A DNA stretch of 64,000 nt from Natronobacterium gregoryi SP2 (GCF_000230715.2 NC_019792.1:1302001-1366000); one strand, 5' to 3'. Counted from the first letter of the stretch, positions 37,691 to 47,107 are shown. The notes: generated by a model from the letters alone, not told the origin. Program-made: numbers and translations.

Positions 37691-38707
37691 TTAGAATCCC
37701 ATCGCTTCTCGGATGCCCGTCTCGATGCGGGCGGCTTCCGGCAGGTAGTAGTCCTCGAGCGCGTACAGTGGGAACGGCGTGTCGAAGCCGGTGATGCGCT
37801 CGACCGGTGCCTCCTGGTAGAGCAGTGCCTGCTCTTGTAGCGTCGTCGTGATCTCGGCGGCCAGGCCGCCGGTTTTCGGTGCCTCGTGGACGACGGCCGC
37901 GCGGCCGGTCTTCTCGAACGACTCGACGATCGTCTCCTCGTCCAGCGGGGAAAGCGTCCGCAGGTCGACGACCTCGACGTCGATCTCGCCCTCGAGTTCG
38001 TCGGCGGCCTCGATCGTCGGCCGAGTCATCGCACCCCAGGTGAACACGGAGATGTCCGATCCTTCGCGCCGGACGGCCGCTTCGCCGAGTGGGACCTCGT
38101 AGGAGCCGGACGGAACGTCCTCGCGGAACGCCCGGTAGATGAGTTTCGGCTCGAGAAAGAGGACGGGATCGGGTGAGCGGATCGCACTCGTCAACAGCCC
38201 TTTCGTGTCGGAGGGCGTCGAGGGAACGACGACCTTGAGTCCGGGCTGGTGGACGAACATCGCTTCCGAGGACTCAGAGTGGTGTTCGGGTGCACGAATG
38301 CCGCCGCCATAGGGTGCCCGGACGACCAGCGGACAGGTGTAGCGGCCACGGGAGCGAGTCCGCAGGCGTGCGGCGTGAGAGACGATCTGATCGAACCCGG
38401 GGTAGATAAAGCCGAGGAACTGCATCTCCGCGACGGGACGCATCCCGTAGGCGGCCATGCCGACCGCCGTGCCGACGATTCCCGACTCCGCGAGCGGCGT
38501 GTCGATGACGCGGTCGCCGCCGAACTGCTCGTATAGCCCTTCGGTCGCGCGGAAGACGCCACCGTTCTCGCCGACGTCTTCGCCCATGACGACGACGTCG
38601 TCGTCGCGTTCCATCTCGGTCTCGAGCCCGTCGCGGACCGCCTGTACGAGCGTGAGACTCTCGGTCGATCCTTCGGTGTCGGCCTCCGTTCGTGCGTCAG
38701 TAGCCAT
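37691..38707 (-). CDS. 2-oxoacid dehydrogenase E1 beta subunit
   Basis: A 338-residue protein of the transketolase-like pyrimidine-binding plus C-terminal families. LVQAVRDGLETEMERDDDVV starts the domain, GEDVGENGGVFRATEGLYEQ follows, and APYGGGIRAPEHHSESSEA carries the conserved His pair near the active site. VVDLRTLSPLDEETIVESFE is in the C-terminal domain. It forms the alpha2beta2 decarboxylase with the preceding gene product. Two bases separate it from E1alpha and one from E2, so it is clearly co-transcribed. Confidence 0.95.
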   Translation of the reverse strand: MATDARTEADTEGSTESLTLVQAVRDGLETEMERDDDVVVMGEDVGENGGVFRATEGLYEQFGGDRVIDTPLAESGIVGTAVGMAAYGMRPVAEMQFLGFIYPGFDQIVSHAARLRTRSRGRYTCPLVVRAPYGGGIRAPEHHSESSEAMFVHQPGLKVVVPSTPSDTKGLLTSAIRSPDPVLFLEPKLIYRAFREDVPSGSYEVPLGEAAVRREGSDISVFTWGAMTRPTIEAADELEGEIDVEVVDLRTLSPLDEETIVESFEKTGRAAVVHEAPKTGGLAAEITTTLQEQALLYQEAPVERITGFDTPFPLYALEDYYLPEAARIETGIREAMGF

Positions 38708-38708
38708 G

Positions 38709-39818
38709 TTAATCCTCCAGGAGTGCGTCGTCGCCGTGCGTCTCGCGGATCGATTCGAAGTACTCGAGTTGGCGCTGGAGCCGTTTTGGCATCCCCTCGT
38801 AAACGTGTGCGAAGATCTCCTCGGGGTCGGGCCGTTCGACCGCCTCGGCTTCGTCGATCGCGTCGGCGACCTGCGACTCGATCCGGCTCTCGATTGCGTC
38901 GACTCGCTCGTCGTCTACTATACCGTGGTTCCGAAGGAACGTCTCCATCCGTGGGATCGGGTCTTTCTGCTTCCAGCGTTCGACTTCCTCGTCGTCGCGG
39001 TAGACCGAGGGGTCGTCTGCCGTCGTGTGTGCACCGAAGCGATACTGGACCGCCTCGATCAGCGTCGGGCGGAGTTCGTCGTCGTCGGGAGCTTTCGCTT
39101 TCTCGACGGCCTTGCGGGTGACGTCGTACACTGCAAGCGGGTCCATCCCGTCGACCTGGACGCCGTCGAACCCGTAGGCCGTCGCCTTCTGGGCCAACGT
39201 CTCGCTTGCCGTCTGACGTTCTCGAGGCACCGAGATCGCCCACTGGTTGTTGTTACAGAAGAACACGTTCGGCGTATCGAAGACGCCAGCGAAGTTCAGC
39301 CCCTCGTGGAAGTCGCCTTCCGAGGTAGCGCCGTCACCGAAGTAACAGACGAAGGCCTTCTTTTCGTCCTTGAGCTTCGAGGCCCAGGCGGCTCCCGTCG
39401 CGTGGGGAATCTGAGTCGCGATTGGCACCGCGACCGTGAAGATGTTGGCGTCGTCGGGGATCTTGTTCCCTCGTTCGTGACCCATCCAGTACAACAGGGT
39501 CCGCTCGAGCGAGAGTCCGCGAACCAGCCCGACGCCGTGTTCGCGATAGCTGGGGAACACCCAGTCTGCTTCGTCTAAAGCGTGAGCGCTGCCGACCTGA
39601 GCGCCTTCCTGACCGGACAGCGGCGGATACGTTCCCATCCGCCCCTGGCGCTGCAGGCTCACCGCGCGCTCGTCGAAGTGCCGTGCCAGGCGCATTTGCT
39701 CGTACATTTCGACCAGTTTCTCCTCGGAGAGATCCGGCACCTCGGCGTCGTCTAACACTCGACCGTCGTCGTCGAGGATCTGGACTCGCTGTCGCGGGTC
39801 ACGCTGTAACGTACTCAC
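38709..39818 (-). CDS. 2-oxoacid dehydrogenase E1 alpha subunit
   Basis: A 369-residue protein with the thiamine diphosphate motif [20 protein letters not shown] ending in [29 protein letters not shown] and [12 protein letters not shown] are substrate and cofactor loops. I chose GTG at 39818 ([10 protein letters not shown]), preceded by AGGTGG at a proper ribosome-binding distance; the frame upstream to 40232 is Arg/Ser-rich and unlike the family. It is the first gene of the operon. A seven-codon frame (ATG at 39838) ends in TGA overlapping this GTG. Confidence 0.92.
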   Translation of the reverse strand: MSTLQRDPRQRVQILDDDGRVLDDAEVPDLSEEKLVEMYEQMRLARHFDERAVSLQRQGRMGTYPPLSGQEGAQVGSAHALDEADWVFPSYREHGVGLVRGLSLERTLLYWMGHERGNKIPDDANIFTVAVPIATQIPHATGAAWASKLKDEKKAFVCYFGDGATSEGDFHEGLNFAGVFDTPNVFFCNNNQWAISVPRERQTASETLAQKATAYGFDGVQVDGMDPLAVYDVTRKAVEKAKAPDDDELRPTLIEAVQYRFGAHTTADDPSVYRDDEEVERWKQKDPIPRMETFLRNHGIVDDERVDAIESRIESQVADAIDEAEAVERPDPEEIFAHVYEGMPKRLQRQLEYFESIRETHGDDALLED

Positions 39819-39861
39819 GGATATACCCACCTGCGCATGACGGTACAAACTATCGCTCGCG

Positions 39862-39869
39862 TTAAAGAA
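39862..39869 (-). promoter_or_regulatory. TATA box of the 2-oxoacid dehydrogenase operon
   Basis: On the minus strand TCTTTAAC sits about 27 nt before position 39838, where an ATG opens a seven-codon frame. A second candidate, CTTTACGAA, lies just upstream (near 39873-39881). Either would give a short leader for E1alpha. Confidence 0.45.
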
Positions 39870-39881
39870 TTTTCGTAAAGA

Positions 39882-40289
39882 TTTTACTATTGACAGAACT
39901 CTTGCCTGCGAGACTATGAAGCGTCCGAGGAAATCGATCTTCCGTCGACCAGTTGTCCACATCGGACGTGATCGAGGAGGGAATTCGACGATAGTGAAGA
40001 GACACCATCCCATGCCAGCCGAAAACAAACGAATGTGGGGCTCGAGAGCGGTCGACGACGACCCGAGGAGGGACACCGCCATCACCGCGCTGGACGGACC
40101 CGGTCCGAGTTGCCGGGACAACTGCAACCGACGGTGGGTGTGCCGAAACGACTGTAGTTTCGCACCTGCCCCACAGCTCCCGCCATCGACAGCCGTCGGA
40201 CGAATTGCTGTCCCGGCACTCGGGGCAACCACTTCAGAGCACGTTGAACGGAACGGACCGACAGGAAACCATCTCGGAAGCCGTCCGCG
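39882..40289. other. intergenic region between the E1 alpha promoter and lipA
   Basis: About 410 bp without a supportable gene. It contains words resembling the type D repeats (gccgggacaact and aattgctgtcccggc as partial inverse partners), so decayed repeat copies may be present. The plus-strand open frame here has Arg/Pro/Asn-rich, non-halophilic composition. Confidence 0.35.
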
Positions 40290-41240
40290 TTAGACGCTGC
40301 TTCGAGCGCCGGAACGAACCGCTTTACGTGCTTCCTCGGCGCTTTTGTCTTCCCGGAGGACTGCCTCGACGAACAGTTCGCCTGCCTTGTACGACGAGCG
40401 GACCATCGGACCACTGGCACAGTAGAGGAATCCTAACTCCTCTTCGGCGACGCGTCGCCAGGTCTCGTACTTGTGGGGGTGGTCGTGGCGTTGCACCTCG
40501 AGGTGGTTCCGCGAGGGCTGGAGGTACTGTCCTAGCGTGACGACGTCGACGCCACGCTCGCGGCAGTCTGCAAGCGTCTGGTAGATTTCGTGGTCGTATT
40601 CGCCGTGGCCGAGCATGATCGACGTCTTCGTGTAGATGTCGCTTTCTTGGTCGACCTGCTCGAGGACGGACAGCGACTGTTCGTATCCTGCACGTCGGTC
40701 CCGAACCGGAAACTGTAGACGGTCGACAGTTTCGACGTTGTGGGCTATCACGTCGGGTTCGGCGTCGATTATCTTTCGGACGAGCCGTTTTTCACCCTGG
40801 AAATCAGGGATGAGCACTTCGACGAGGATGCCGGCGTGGCGATCTTTGATCTGCCGGATCGTCTCGGCGAAGTGGCCGGCACCCTGGTCGGACAGGTCGT
40901 CTCGGTCGACCGAGGTGAGGACGACGTAGTCGAGGCCGATCTCGGCAACGGCGTCTGCGACGTTTGCGGGTTCGTCGGGATCGAGCGGTTCCATGCCACC
41001 GGTCTGGACGTCACAGAAGTTACAGGCCCGCGAGCAACGGTCGCCCATCAGCATGAACGTCGCCGTGCCGCCGCCCTCACCGCCGTCACCGCCCGACCAG
41101 CACTCCCCGCGATTCGGACAGTTGGCTTCCTCACAGACAGTATGGAGGTTCCGGTCGCGGAGCGTCTCCCGGATGTCGGTGAACTCCCGGCCCGACGGCG
41201 GGCGCATTTTCAGCCAGTCGGGCTTTCGAGCGCTGCTCAT
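40290..41240 (-). CDS. lipA: lipoyl synthase
   Basis: A 316-residue radical SAM enzyme that inserts two sulfurs into octanoyl-protein. Auxiliary cluster cysteines are in CEEANCPNRGEC (C36, C41, C47), and the radical SAM cysteines in CSRACNFCDV (C69, C73, C76). GVDVVTLGQYLQPSRNHLEV and a C-terminal RSSYKAGE Ser ligand are present. The start ATG at 41240 (MSSARKPDWLKMRPPSGREF) was preferred to a frame extending to 41354. Its neighbour operon encodes the lipoylated E2, which links the two functionally. Confidence 0.95.
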   Translation of the reverse strand: MSSARKPDWLKMRPPSGREFTDIRETLRDRNLHTVCEEANCPNRGECWSGGDGGEGGGTATFMLMGDRCSRACNFCDVQTGGMEPLDPDEPANVADAVAEIGLDYVVLTSVDRDDLSDQGAGHFAETIRQIKDRHAGILVEVLIPDFQGEKRLVRKIIDAEPDVIAHNVETVDRLQFPVRDRRAGYEQSLSVLEQVDQESDIYTKTSIMLGHGEYDHEIYQTLADCRERGVDVVTLGQYLQPSRNHLEVQRHDHPHKYETWRRVAEEELGFLYCASGPMVRSSYKAGELFVEAVLREDKSAEEARKAVRSGARSSV

Positions 41241-41441
41241 ATAGGAGTGCTCGGGCCCAGAGGGGAAAAGTGGTTGTGGTCGTCTCGCGGGACCGAGGTG
41301 TGCTTGCCGACCGATGCTGACTGAGTTCGAACGAGCGAAGCCGCGACGCCACACCTGAATCCGGCGTGCAGCCGTCTTTTGGCACTCGAAGACACTTCTT
41401 ACCGCGATAGTTTTACGGCAACGAACGGTATACCGACCACC

Positions 41442-41969
41442 GTGTCTCGTTCGTCGTCATCCTCGAATCCCGACTGGCTGCATCTCTCGGGCGACGAAGG
41501 CGTCGTCTGGGAGAGTCGCCCTCACCCGATTACGATGGGTACCAGGGTGCCGATCGGGTTGGTGTCGATTCTCGCCGGGTTTGTGGTCGTCGGCTGGGGT
41601 GTCACCGACAGCGGCGTCGGAACCCTCGGCCTGATCGGAGTCGCACTCGTCGTCTTCGGGATCACGCTCGTACTCGTCCAGTACGTCGTCTGGACGAACA
41701 CCCGGTACGTGATCACCACCGACGAACTGTACAAGAAACGTGGTATCGTCTCCCGGAACGTCACCCAGTTCCGGATCGATCGCGTCCAGAACACGACCCT
41801 CGAGCAGGACGTCCTCGGACGCCTCCTCGGCTACGGCGATCTGACCGTCTACACTGCCGGCTCGGGCGATCCCGAACTGACGTTCGAACGGACGCCCGAT
41901 CCCGAACGGGCAAACGGTGCCCTAAACGAGCAGTTAGGCGAGATAGTCGATCGAAACCGACGGGCGTGA
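41442..41969 (+). CDS. membrane protein with bacterial PH domain
   Basis: A protein of about 175 residues. Two hydrophobic helices (VPIGLVSILAGFVVVGWGVT, LIGVALVVFGITLVLVQYVV) precede a bPH2/YdbS-like PH domain (NTRYVITTDELYKKRGIVSR, NVTQFRIDRVQNTTLEQDVL, GYGDLTVYTAGS). The start is taken as GTG at 41442, because TAGTTTTAC at about 41407-41415 is a TATA-like box roughly 27-30 nt upstream. A TTG-started frame from 41379 is less likely. Divergent from lipA. Function unknown. Confidence 0.78.
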   Translation: MSRSSSSSNPDWLHLSGDEGVVWESRPHPITMGTRVPIGLVSILAGFVVVGWGVTDSGVGTLGLIGVALVVFGITLVLVQYVVWTNTRYVITTDELYKKRGIVSRNVTQFRIDRVQNTTLEQDVLGRLLGYGDLTVYTAGSGDPELTFERTPDPERANGALNEQLGEIVDRNRRA

Positions 41970-42200
41970 GACGGGCTGCTGTCGTCACGTCCCGGCGATT
42001 GCCAGTACTGGACCGACGAGTTGGAAGAGCTACAGCAAATCGACTGGAACGGTTTATACACCGACCACGCTGCCGTTCGGGCGGGAAAAGTGACGGACAG
42101 GTGGCCGTTCGAGAGAACCCAGCCGTTGCTGCAACGACAGAGACGTTTCGTCGAGTACAGACGCCACCCCGACTCGAGAACGAGGGCGACGGCACGTCTG
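41970..42200. other. intergenic region before the nested type D repeats
   Basis: About 230 bp after the PH-domain gene. Together with the repeats to 42361 and the short moxR leader it makes a 465-bp gene-free stretch. I see no conserved gene or RNA in the non-repeat part. Confidence 0.35.
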
Positions 42201-42361
42201 GTACGGTTTGCTGTCAGACGGTTTACTGTAAGTCAGTTCCGGCACAACCGCGACCCGGGCGGCGGTTGCGCCGGTAAATCGGTACAGTAATCCGTATCAG
42301 TCTTCCAGCGCGACCGCGAACCCCCCGCAGTTGTGCTGGGAGATCGGTACAGCAGTCCGTC
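42201..42361. repeat. nested palindromic repeats, type D, copies 3 and 4
   Basis: An outer pair of arms, gtacggtttgctgtc (42201-42215) and ggtacagcagtccgtct (near 42345-42361), encloses a complete 82-bp copy at 42216-42297 with ends agacggtttactgtaa and acagtaatccgtat. The inner copy therefore looks inserted into, or next to the left arm of, an older copy. It lies 74 bp before moxR. Confidence 0.65.
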
Positions 42362-42434
42362 TGAACGACGACGCCGACGAGGGTCGTAGCGAATGCCAGT
42401 ACGTTCTTGGTCGTGCGGCAGACAGTGACGATCG

Positions 42435-43409
42435 ATGCAAGGCGACGCCTTCACCGTCACGTCGGCCAGCGAGCGGTGTGACGAGGTTATCTCCCGTATC
42501 GACGATGCGGTCGTCACGGACCGCGAGTTTCTGGAACAGCTCCTGACGGCGGCACTTGCGCGCGGACACGTTCTCCTGGAGGACGTCCCCGGAACTGGAA
42601 AGACATTGACGGCACTGACACTCGCCCAGGCGCTCGGACTCGAGTTCTCCCGTATCCAGTTTACCCCCGACCTGCTCCCCAGCGACATCACTGGTTCACA
42701 CGTGTTCAACGAACGGACCGGCGAGTTCGAGTTCCAGAAGGGGCCGGTGTTTGCGAACGTGGTTCTTGCCGACGAGATCAACCGCGCGCCGCCGAAGACA
42801 CAGGCGGCACTGCTCGAGGCGATGGACGAAGAGCAGGTCAGCGTCGGTGGGACGACCTACCAGCTTCCCGAGCCGTTCCTGGTGGTCGCGACACAGAACC
42901 CGGTCGAACAGGAGGGAACGTTCGAGTTGCCCGAAGCCCAGCGCGATCGCTTCACGATCAAGACCTCGATCGGCTACCCCGACAGGCACGGTGAACTCGA
43001 GTTACTCGAGCGCCGGAGCCAGCGCGAGACGAAGACGCCGTCCGTCGATCCCGTGCTCGACACTGCTGGCGTTCGGGGTCTTCAGGCCGTTCCAGAACGG
43101 GTCACGATGGCCGAACAGGTCAGGGAGTATCTCGTCGACGTCTCGCGGGCAACGCGCGAGGACGACCGCGTCGACATCGGTATCTCTCCGCGGGGGATTC
43201 AGCGGTACTACGAGGCAGCGCGCGCCAGAGCGGTGCTTTCCGGCCGTGAGTACGTCGCACCAGACGACGTCAAGCGGATCGCGAAGCCGATCGTACAACA
43301 CCGGCTCGTGTTGACGACCGACGCGAAGATCGAAGGCGTCGACGGCACGTCGGTCGTCGAGGATGTCTTGCGACGGACGCAGGTCCCAACGGTCGACCCG
43401 CCAGCGTGA
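42435..43409 (+). CDS. moxR: MoxR-family AAA ATPase
   Basis: A 324-residue AAA+ ATPase. Walker A EDVPGTGKT is near residues 48-56, Walker B VVLADEINRAPPKTQAALLE is near 108, sensor 1 LVVATQNPVEQEGTFELPEA follows, and the arginine finger region QRDRFTIK comes next. The C-terminal lid contains ISPRGIQRYYEAARARAVLS. MoxR proteins act as chaperones for complexes with DUF58 or VWA proteins. Here the DUF58/transglutaminase operon lies on the opposite strand, convergent, 77 bp away. The nearest upstream DNA is a nested repeat. Confidence 0.92.
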   Translation: MQGDAFTVTSASERCDEVISRIDDAVVTDREFLEQLLTAALARGHVLLEDVPGTGKTLTALTLAQALGLEFSRIQFTPDLLPSDITGSHVFNERTGEFEFQKGPVFANVVLADEINRAPPKTQAALLEAMDEEQVSVGGTTYQLPEPFLVVATQNPVEQEGTFELPEAQRDRFTIKTSIGYPDRHGELELLERRSQRETKTPSVDPVLDTAGVRGLQAVPERVTMAEQVREYLVDVSRATREDDRVDIGISPRGIQRYYEAARARAVLSGREYVAPDDVKRIAKPIVQHRLVLTTDAKIEGVDGTSVVEDVLRRTQVPTVDPPA

Positions 43410-43486
43410 AAGAAAGTGTCGTAACTGTACGGCCGCTCGCACGACAGCGTGTTCTCTGGCCCGCTCGAGCGGGGGAACACGGCGGT

Positions 43487-45094
43487 TCAGTTTGTCTTCG
43501 CGCGCCGCTTGAGCGCGACGAGGATGGCAAGCAACGCGACGGTCAGGCTGACGGCGACGGTGATTCCGGTTCGAACCGCAATCGTCTCGAGGAGTCGCGG
43601 GAGCACAAGTGCGAGTGTGATTCCGACGATACCGACCAGCACTGCGCCGGTAGCATGCGCGAGCGTGGGCAGACGGGCGTTCGCGTCCCGTCCGAGTTCT
43701 TCGGTGATCGTGACGCCGTAGACTGCCGTGTCCCAGGAGACGATCGCCGCCGCGACCGCGGTACAGACGATAAACGCCGACGCACCGTCGGCTGCAGCGA
43801 AGATGCTGCCGGCGACGAGTGCGCCAGCGACGAGCGAGCCGGGAGCCCCCCGCGTCGGCAGGAGACGGACGAGTCCAGTCAGCCAGAGACCCACCAGCAC
43901 GGCGACGACGGTCCCGACGAGGAAGACGACCGCGACGCCCGCGAACACGACGCCCGCAGGCGGAGAAACCACCTCGAGTCCGTCGGCGAGCGGTACTGTC
44001 CCGAGTCCGGGGACGACGAACGCGCCGTCGGATGCCATCGCACCGAGTGTGGGTCGTATCCACGTCTCGAAGGCGGTCGGGTAACCGACGACGACGAGCG
44101 CCGCTACGAGACATCCGATCGTAACCGTCGGGCCCCAGTTCACGAGAGCGCCGTACCGAAGCCGACGGACACCTGGCGCTTTCGATAGCACCCACAGCAG
44201 CCACAGCGTCGCGAGCGTACCGATGGCACTGATCCGGACCGCTGGTGCCGTCGCGATCGGGACGAGGGCCGACTCGAGGATCGGGATCACTGACTCGAGC
44301 GGTGGTATCCCCACGGCGTCTGGCACCAGCAGGACAGCGGTCGCGGCGGTTCCGACGAGCAGGGCGAGCAGTCCGAGGACTCTCGTCAGCGACGCGATCC
44401 GCCGAACGCGCTGTCGGGCGGGTTTCTGCCGCTGCCGTGACAACAGTTGCGGAATCGGCAGTCGCGGGAGGACGAACGCGACGGACCACAGCAACGCGAC
44501 GAACAGGGCCACGAACGTCACGACGCCGACTCCCGTCGCGTCCGGCGAGAGGAGTGCTTCGACGGCGAGACGACCGTTGCTGGTCCACGCGACATCGGTC
44601 ACTGTCGCTCTGCCAGAGCGGACCGGGCCGGCAGACGCTGCGGTAGCGGCCGCGATTGGAACGGCAGTGACGACGGCGACTGGAATCGCAGAGCGGACGG
44701 CCCCATCGCCGACCGCGCCGGTGAGCGTCGCCGTCGCCCCGAACGACGCGAGCACGACGGAAAGAACGACGCCGACACGAAAGATCGCGCTCGCACCGAC
44801 CGGGCCGTGGACCGCAGCGAAGCCGATCGCTCCCGTCACGGCGACTGCGACGAACACCACGAGAACGCTGCCGGCGGCTCGGCCGCCGGGCGTTCGACGG
44901 CTCGTTGCGGTCACCGTCGCCGTCAGCAGACAGCCCGCGACGGCGGCGACGACAGCCGGCTCGAGCGCGCCGACACCGACCGCAAGCGCCAGTGTGCCGA
45001 CGGCGGTCGCAAGCATCGTCACGATCGCGGTCACAGGTGCACTGACGGTTCCGGTCGGCTGGCCGTCGCTCGCCCGCCCTGCTGGCGTCGTCAC
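43487..45094 (-). CDS. polytopic membrane protein, DUF7519 type
   Basis: A 535-residue protein starting at GTG 45094, which overlaps the preceding stop (GTGA). It has about twelve hydrophobic segments of Ala/Val/Leu/Gly, for example AIVTMLATAVGTLALAVGVG, VVAAVAGCLLTATVTATS and IVSWDTAVYGVTITEELGRD between later helices. The family is known to me only as a haloarchaeal DUF next to DUF58 proteins. No transport motif is seen. It is the last gene of the MoxR-associated operon. Confidence 0.72.
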   Translation of the reverse strand: MTTPAGRASDGQPTGTVSAPVTAIVTMLATAVGTLALAVGVGALEPAVVAAVAGCLLTATVTATSRRTPGGRAAGSVLVVFVAVAVTGAIGFAAVHGPVGASAIFRVGVVLSVVLASFGATATLTGAVGDGAVRSAIPVAVVTAVPIAAATAASAGPVRSGRATVTDVAWTSNGRLAVEALLSPDATGVGVVTFVALFVALLWSVAFVLPRLPIPQLLSRQRQKPARQRVRRIASLTRVLGLLALLVGTAATAVLLVPDAVGIPPLESVIPILESALVPIATAPAVRISAIGTLATLWLLWVLSKAPGVRRLRYGALVNWGPTVTIGCLVAALVVVGYPTAFETWIRPTLGAMASDGAFVVPGLGTVPLADGLEVVSPPAGVVFAGVAVVFLVGTVVAVLVGLWLTGLVRLLPTRGAPGSLVAGALVAGSIFAAADGASAFIVCTAVAAAIVSWDTAVYGVTITEELGRDANARLPTLAHATGAVLVGIVGITLALVLPRLLETIAVRTGITVAVSLTVALLAILVALKRRAKTN

Positions 45095-46443
45095 CGGACC
45101 ACCTCGCCAAGTCCCTGGCTCAGTGCAGTCACGAGCGGGTTCGACGTGTTCCAGTCGACCACGGACACCTCGAGTCGGCGCAGCCGTTCCAGTCGGGCCT
45201 GGCGCTCGATCCCTGCCAGTCGCGCGCCGACGTCGTCGCCGTCGGTCACGTCCGGCGAGATCGTCGTCGTGTGGAACCCCCGTCGGCGCAACGCGAGTGT
45301 GAGATCGACGATCGCGTCGTCGACTGCGGGCGTACAGACCACGAGTTGTGCATCGGCAGGGAGCAACGTCTCGAGATGTGCCGCGGCTTTCCCGCTGTCG
45401 GAACGGAGCGCCGACCGGTCGTGAGTGTGCTGGCTCGGCCGGACGGGGCGCTCGCTGCTGCTCGAGTCGTCGCTTCCACGAGCGGCGATGGCGTCACACA
45501 CCCGCGCGATGCGGCCACCGACGTCGACGCCTGCGCCGGGCTCGACGTAAGCGGGCGGGCCGGTATAGACGCCGGGGATCTCCCCTTCGATCCCGAGGCC
45601 GACCATTCCGACGCTGTGACCGACCTCGACGAGTGCCGAACTCGTTACGATTCCCGTGTAGGCTGTGAGTGTGGTGCCGTCAGGGCGGCCGGGCTCCGGC
45701 GCGACCGTCGTAACGGCCCGTCCGTCGACGATCACGACGATCTTCGCCGCCTCCTGTTTGCGGTACTGGACAGTCCCGAGGTCGCCCGTCCGGGCGTACC
45801 GTCGCCAGTCGATCCGACTCAGCGGGTCGCCATGCCGATACTCGCGGGTCGAGTGGAACTCGAATCCCGGCCCGCCGCTGTCGCTCGCGACGGCACCGGC
45901 GAGTGCGATCGTCTGCCGGTCGATCGGGAACCCGTCGAGCGAGATCGTACACTCGAGGTCGGCGTCGCCCGCCACGGACGGTGACGCCGTCGCAACCGCA
46001 GTCGCGCTCAGGCTCCGGAGACGAATCCACGGCTCGTCGAAGGTGTACGTCCCACGTTGTGGCCTGACAGTGTAGGTCAGCTCCGTCCGGTCGCTTGCCC
46101 GTAAGGGAACCGCACGCTTTGCTGTCCCCTCGACGACCTCGAGACCGTCGGGAACGCGGTCGACGATCCGGACGTCCGGGAGCGTTCGACTCGAGTCGTT
46201 CTCGACGGTGAGCGTCACTTCGACGCGCTCGCCGGGCAACGGCTGCTGGGGCGTACAATCGCGTTCGACGGTCAGCACAGCCTCGGGGTCGGGCGTCGAC
46301 GACAGGGCGGCGTAGCCGAGGTAGGTGATAGGGACGATCGATGCGACCAGCAGCGACTGGAGCCCCAGCAACGCGCCGGCGGCGACCAGCACGAGCGAGG
46401 CGACGACGCCAGAGTGCCACCGCGAGACACGTCCCCTACGCAT
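45091..46443 (-). CDS. DUF58 domain protein
   Basis: A 450-residue protein. Two N-terminal membrane helices (VVASLVLVAAGALLGLQSLL and following) precede an Ig-like DUF11-type segment (GERVEVTLTVENDSSRTLPD). The DUF58 core HSTREYRHGDPLSRIDWRRY ending in ARTGDL is near residue 205. A VWA-like remainder follows. DUF58 proteins pair with MoxR ATPases and transglutaminase-like proteins in envelope-associated complexes. It overlaps both neighbours slightly, indicating coupling. Confidence 0.88.
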   Translation of the reverse strand: MRRGRVSRWHSGVVASLVLVAAGALLGLQSLLVASIVPITYLGYAALSSTPDPEAVLTVERDCTPQQPLPGERVEVTLTVENDSSRTLPDVRIVDRVPDGLEVVEGTAKRAVPLRASDRTELTYTVRPQRGTYTFDEPWIRLRSLSATAVATASPSVAGDADLECTISLDGFPIDRQTIALAGAVASDSGGPGFEFHSTREYRHGDPLSRIDWRRYARTGDLGTVQYRKQEAAKIVVIVDGRAVTTVAPEPGRPDGTTLTAYTGIVTSSALVEVGHSVGMVGLGIEGEIPGVYTGPPAYVEPGAGVDVGGRIARVCDAIAARGSDDSSSSERPVRPSQHTHDRSALRSDSGKAAAHLETLLPADAQLVVCTPAVDDAIVDLTLALRRRGFHTTTISPDVTDGDDVGARLAGIERQARLERLRRLEVSVVDWNTSNPLVTALSQGLGEVVR

Positions 46444-47107
46444 CGTCTCCCTCCGAGTCGTCCGTATCCGTCCGTCCGTTCCTCGTCACGTCGGTGCTCG
46501 CGTACCGCTCGAGTTCTGCGAGCGTCCGCTCGAGTCGCCGCTCGAACGTCCATCCGGGGAACAGCCACAGCCGGAGGCGGTGCCAGATCGAGAGGCTGCC
46601 GGCGGTCTCGTCCCCGAGGAACGTGGCCGCGATACGGTCGTCGGTCCACGTCCCGCGACGAATGCGGTTCTCTCGCCGAACGCCGGAGTAGCCGCGTGCG
46701 GTCTCGATGGCTCGAAGCGACGCGCGGACGTCCTCGACGATCGGCTCCGTGTCGGCCGTCTCGTCGCGTTTCAGCGCTGCGATCGTCCGATCGACGCGCT
46801 CGCTCGTTCGTGCGCCGACCACGTCGGCGTCGGGCGGCCGGTCGGTCGTCGACCGCTGCCCAGCGACACCGGCATCGTGAACGTCGCTCGCACCGGAGAA
46901 GTACGTCCGCCACAACCCGAACAAGAAGACGACAGCCGAGATGCCGATCAAGACGGTACTGCCGTCGGCCGACTGCTCGAGTGCCGTTAGCCGGCCCGCG
47001 ACCGCCGGCGGGAGTGTGGCAGGCACGATTACGGCCACGGCACCAAAGACGAGTGCGGTGATCGACACGAATGCGAGGAGTGCGTTCAGTCTGGACCAGT
47101 CACCCAT
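46436..47107 (-). CDS. two-helix membrane protein, DUF7269 type
   Basis: A 223-residue protein from the ATG at 47107. Helix 1 is LNALLAFVSITALVFGAVAV and helix 2 is TVLIGISAVVFLFGLWRTYF. A cytoplasmic helical domain follows (SERVDRTIAALKRDETADTE, RRLERTLAELERYAST). It overlaps the transglutaminase gene by eight bases and the DUF58 gene by eight. The layout matches the small partner found between TgpA-like and DUF58 genes in Halobacteria. Function unknown. Confidence 0.72.
   Translation of the reverse strand: MGDWSRLNALLAFVSITALVFGAVAVIVPATLPPAVAGRLTALEQSADGSTVLIGISAVVFLFGLWRTYFSGASDVHDAGVAGQRSTTDRPPDADVVGARTSERVDRTIAALKRDETADTEPIVEDVRASLRAIETARGYSGVRRENRIRRGTWTDDRIAATFLGDETAGSLSIWHRLRLWLFPGWTFERRLERTLAELERYASTDVTRNGRTDTDDSEGDDA

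Noticed and set aside
39916-40293. Plus-strand open frame between E1 alpha and lipA
   Set aside because: The composition (Arg, Pro, Asn, Cys) is not that of a halophile protein, and the region contains decayed repeat-like words.
42021-42290. Plus-strand open frame upstream of moxR
   Set aside because: Its 3' half is made of type D repeat sequence and there is no recognisable domain.
43002-45110. A 702-codon minus-strand open frame
   Set aside because: It is an Arg/Asp-rich alternate frame of the DUF7519 gene and runs antisense into moxR.
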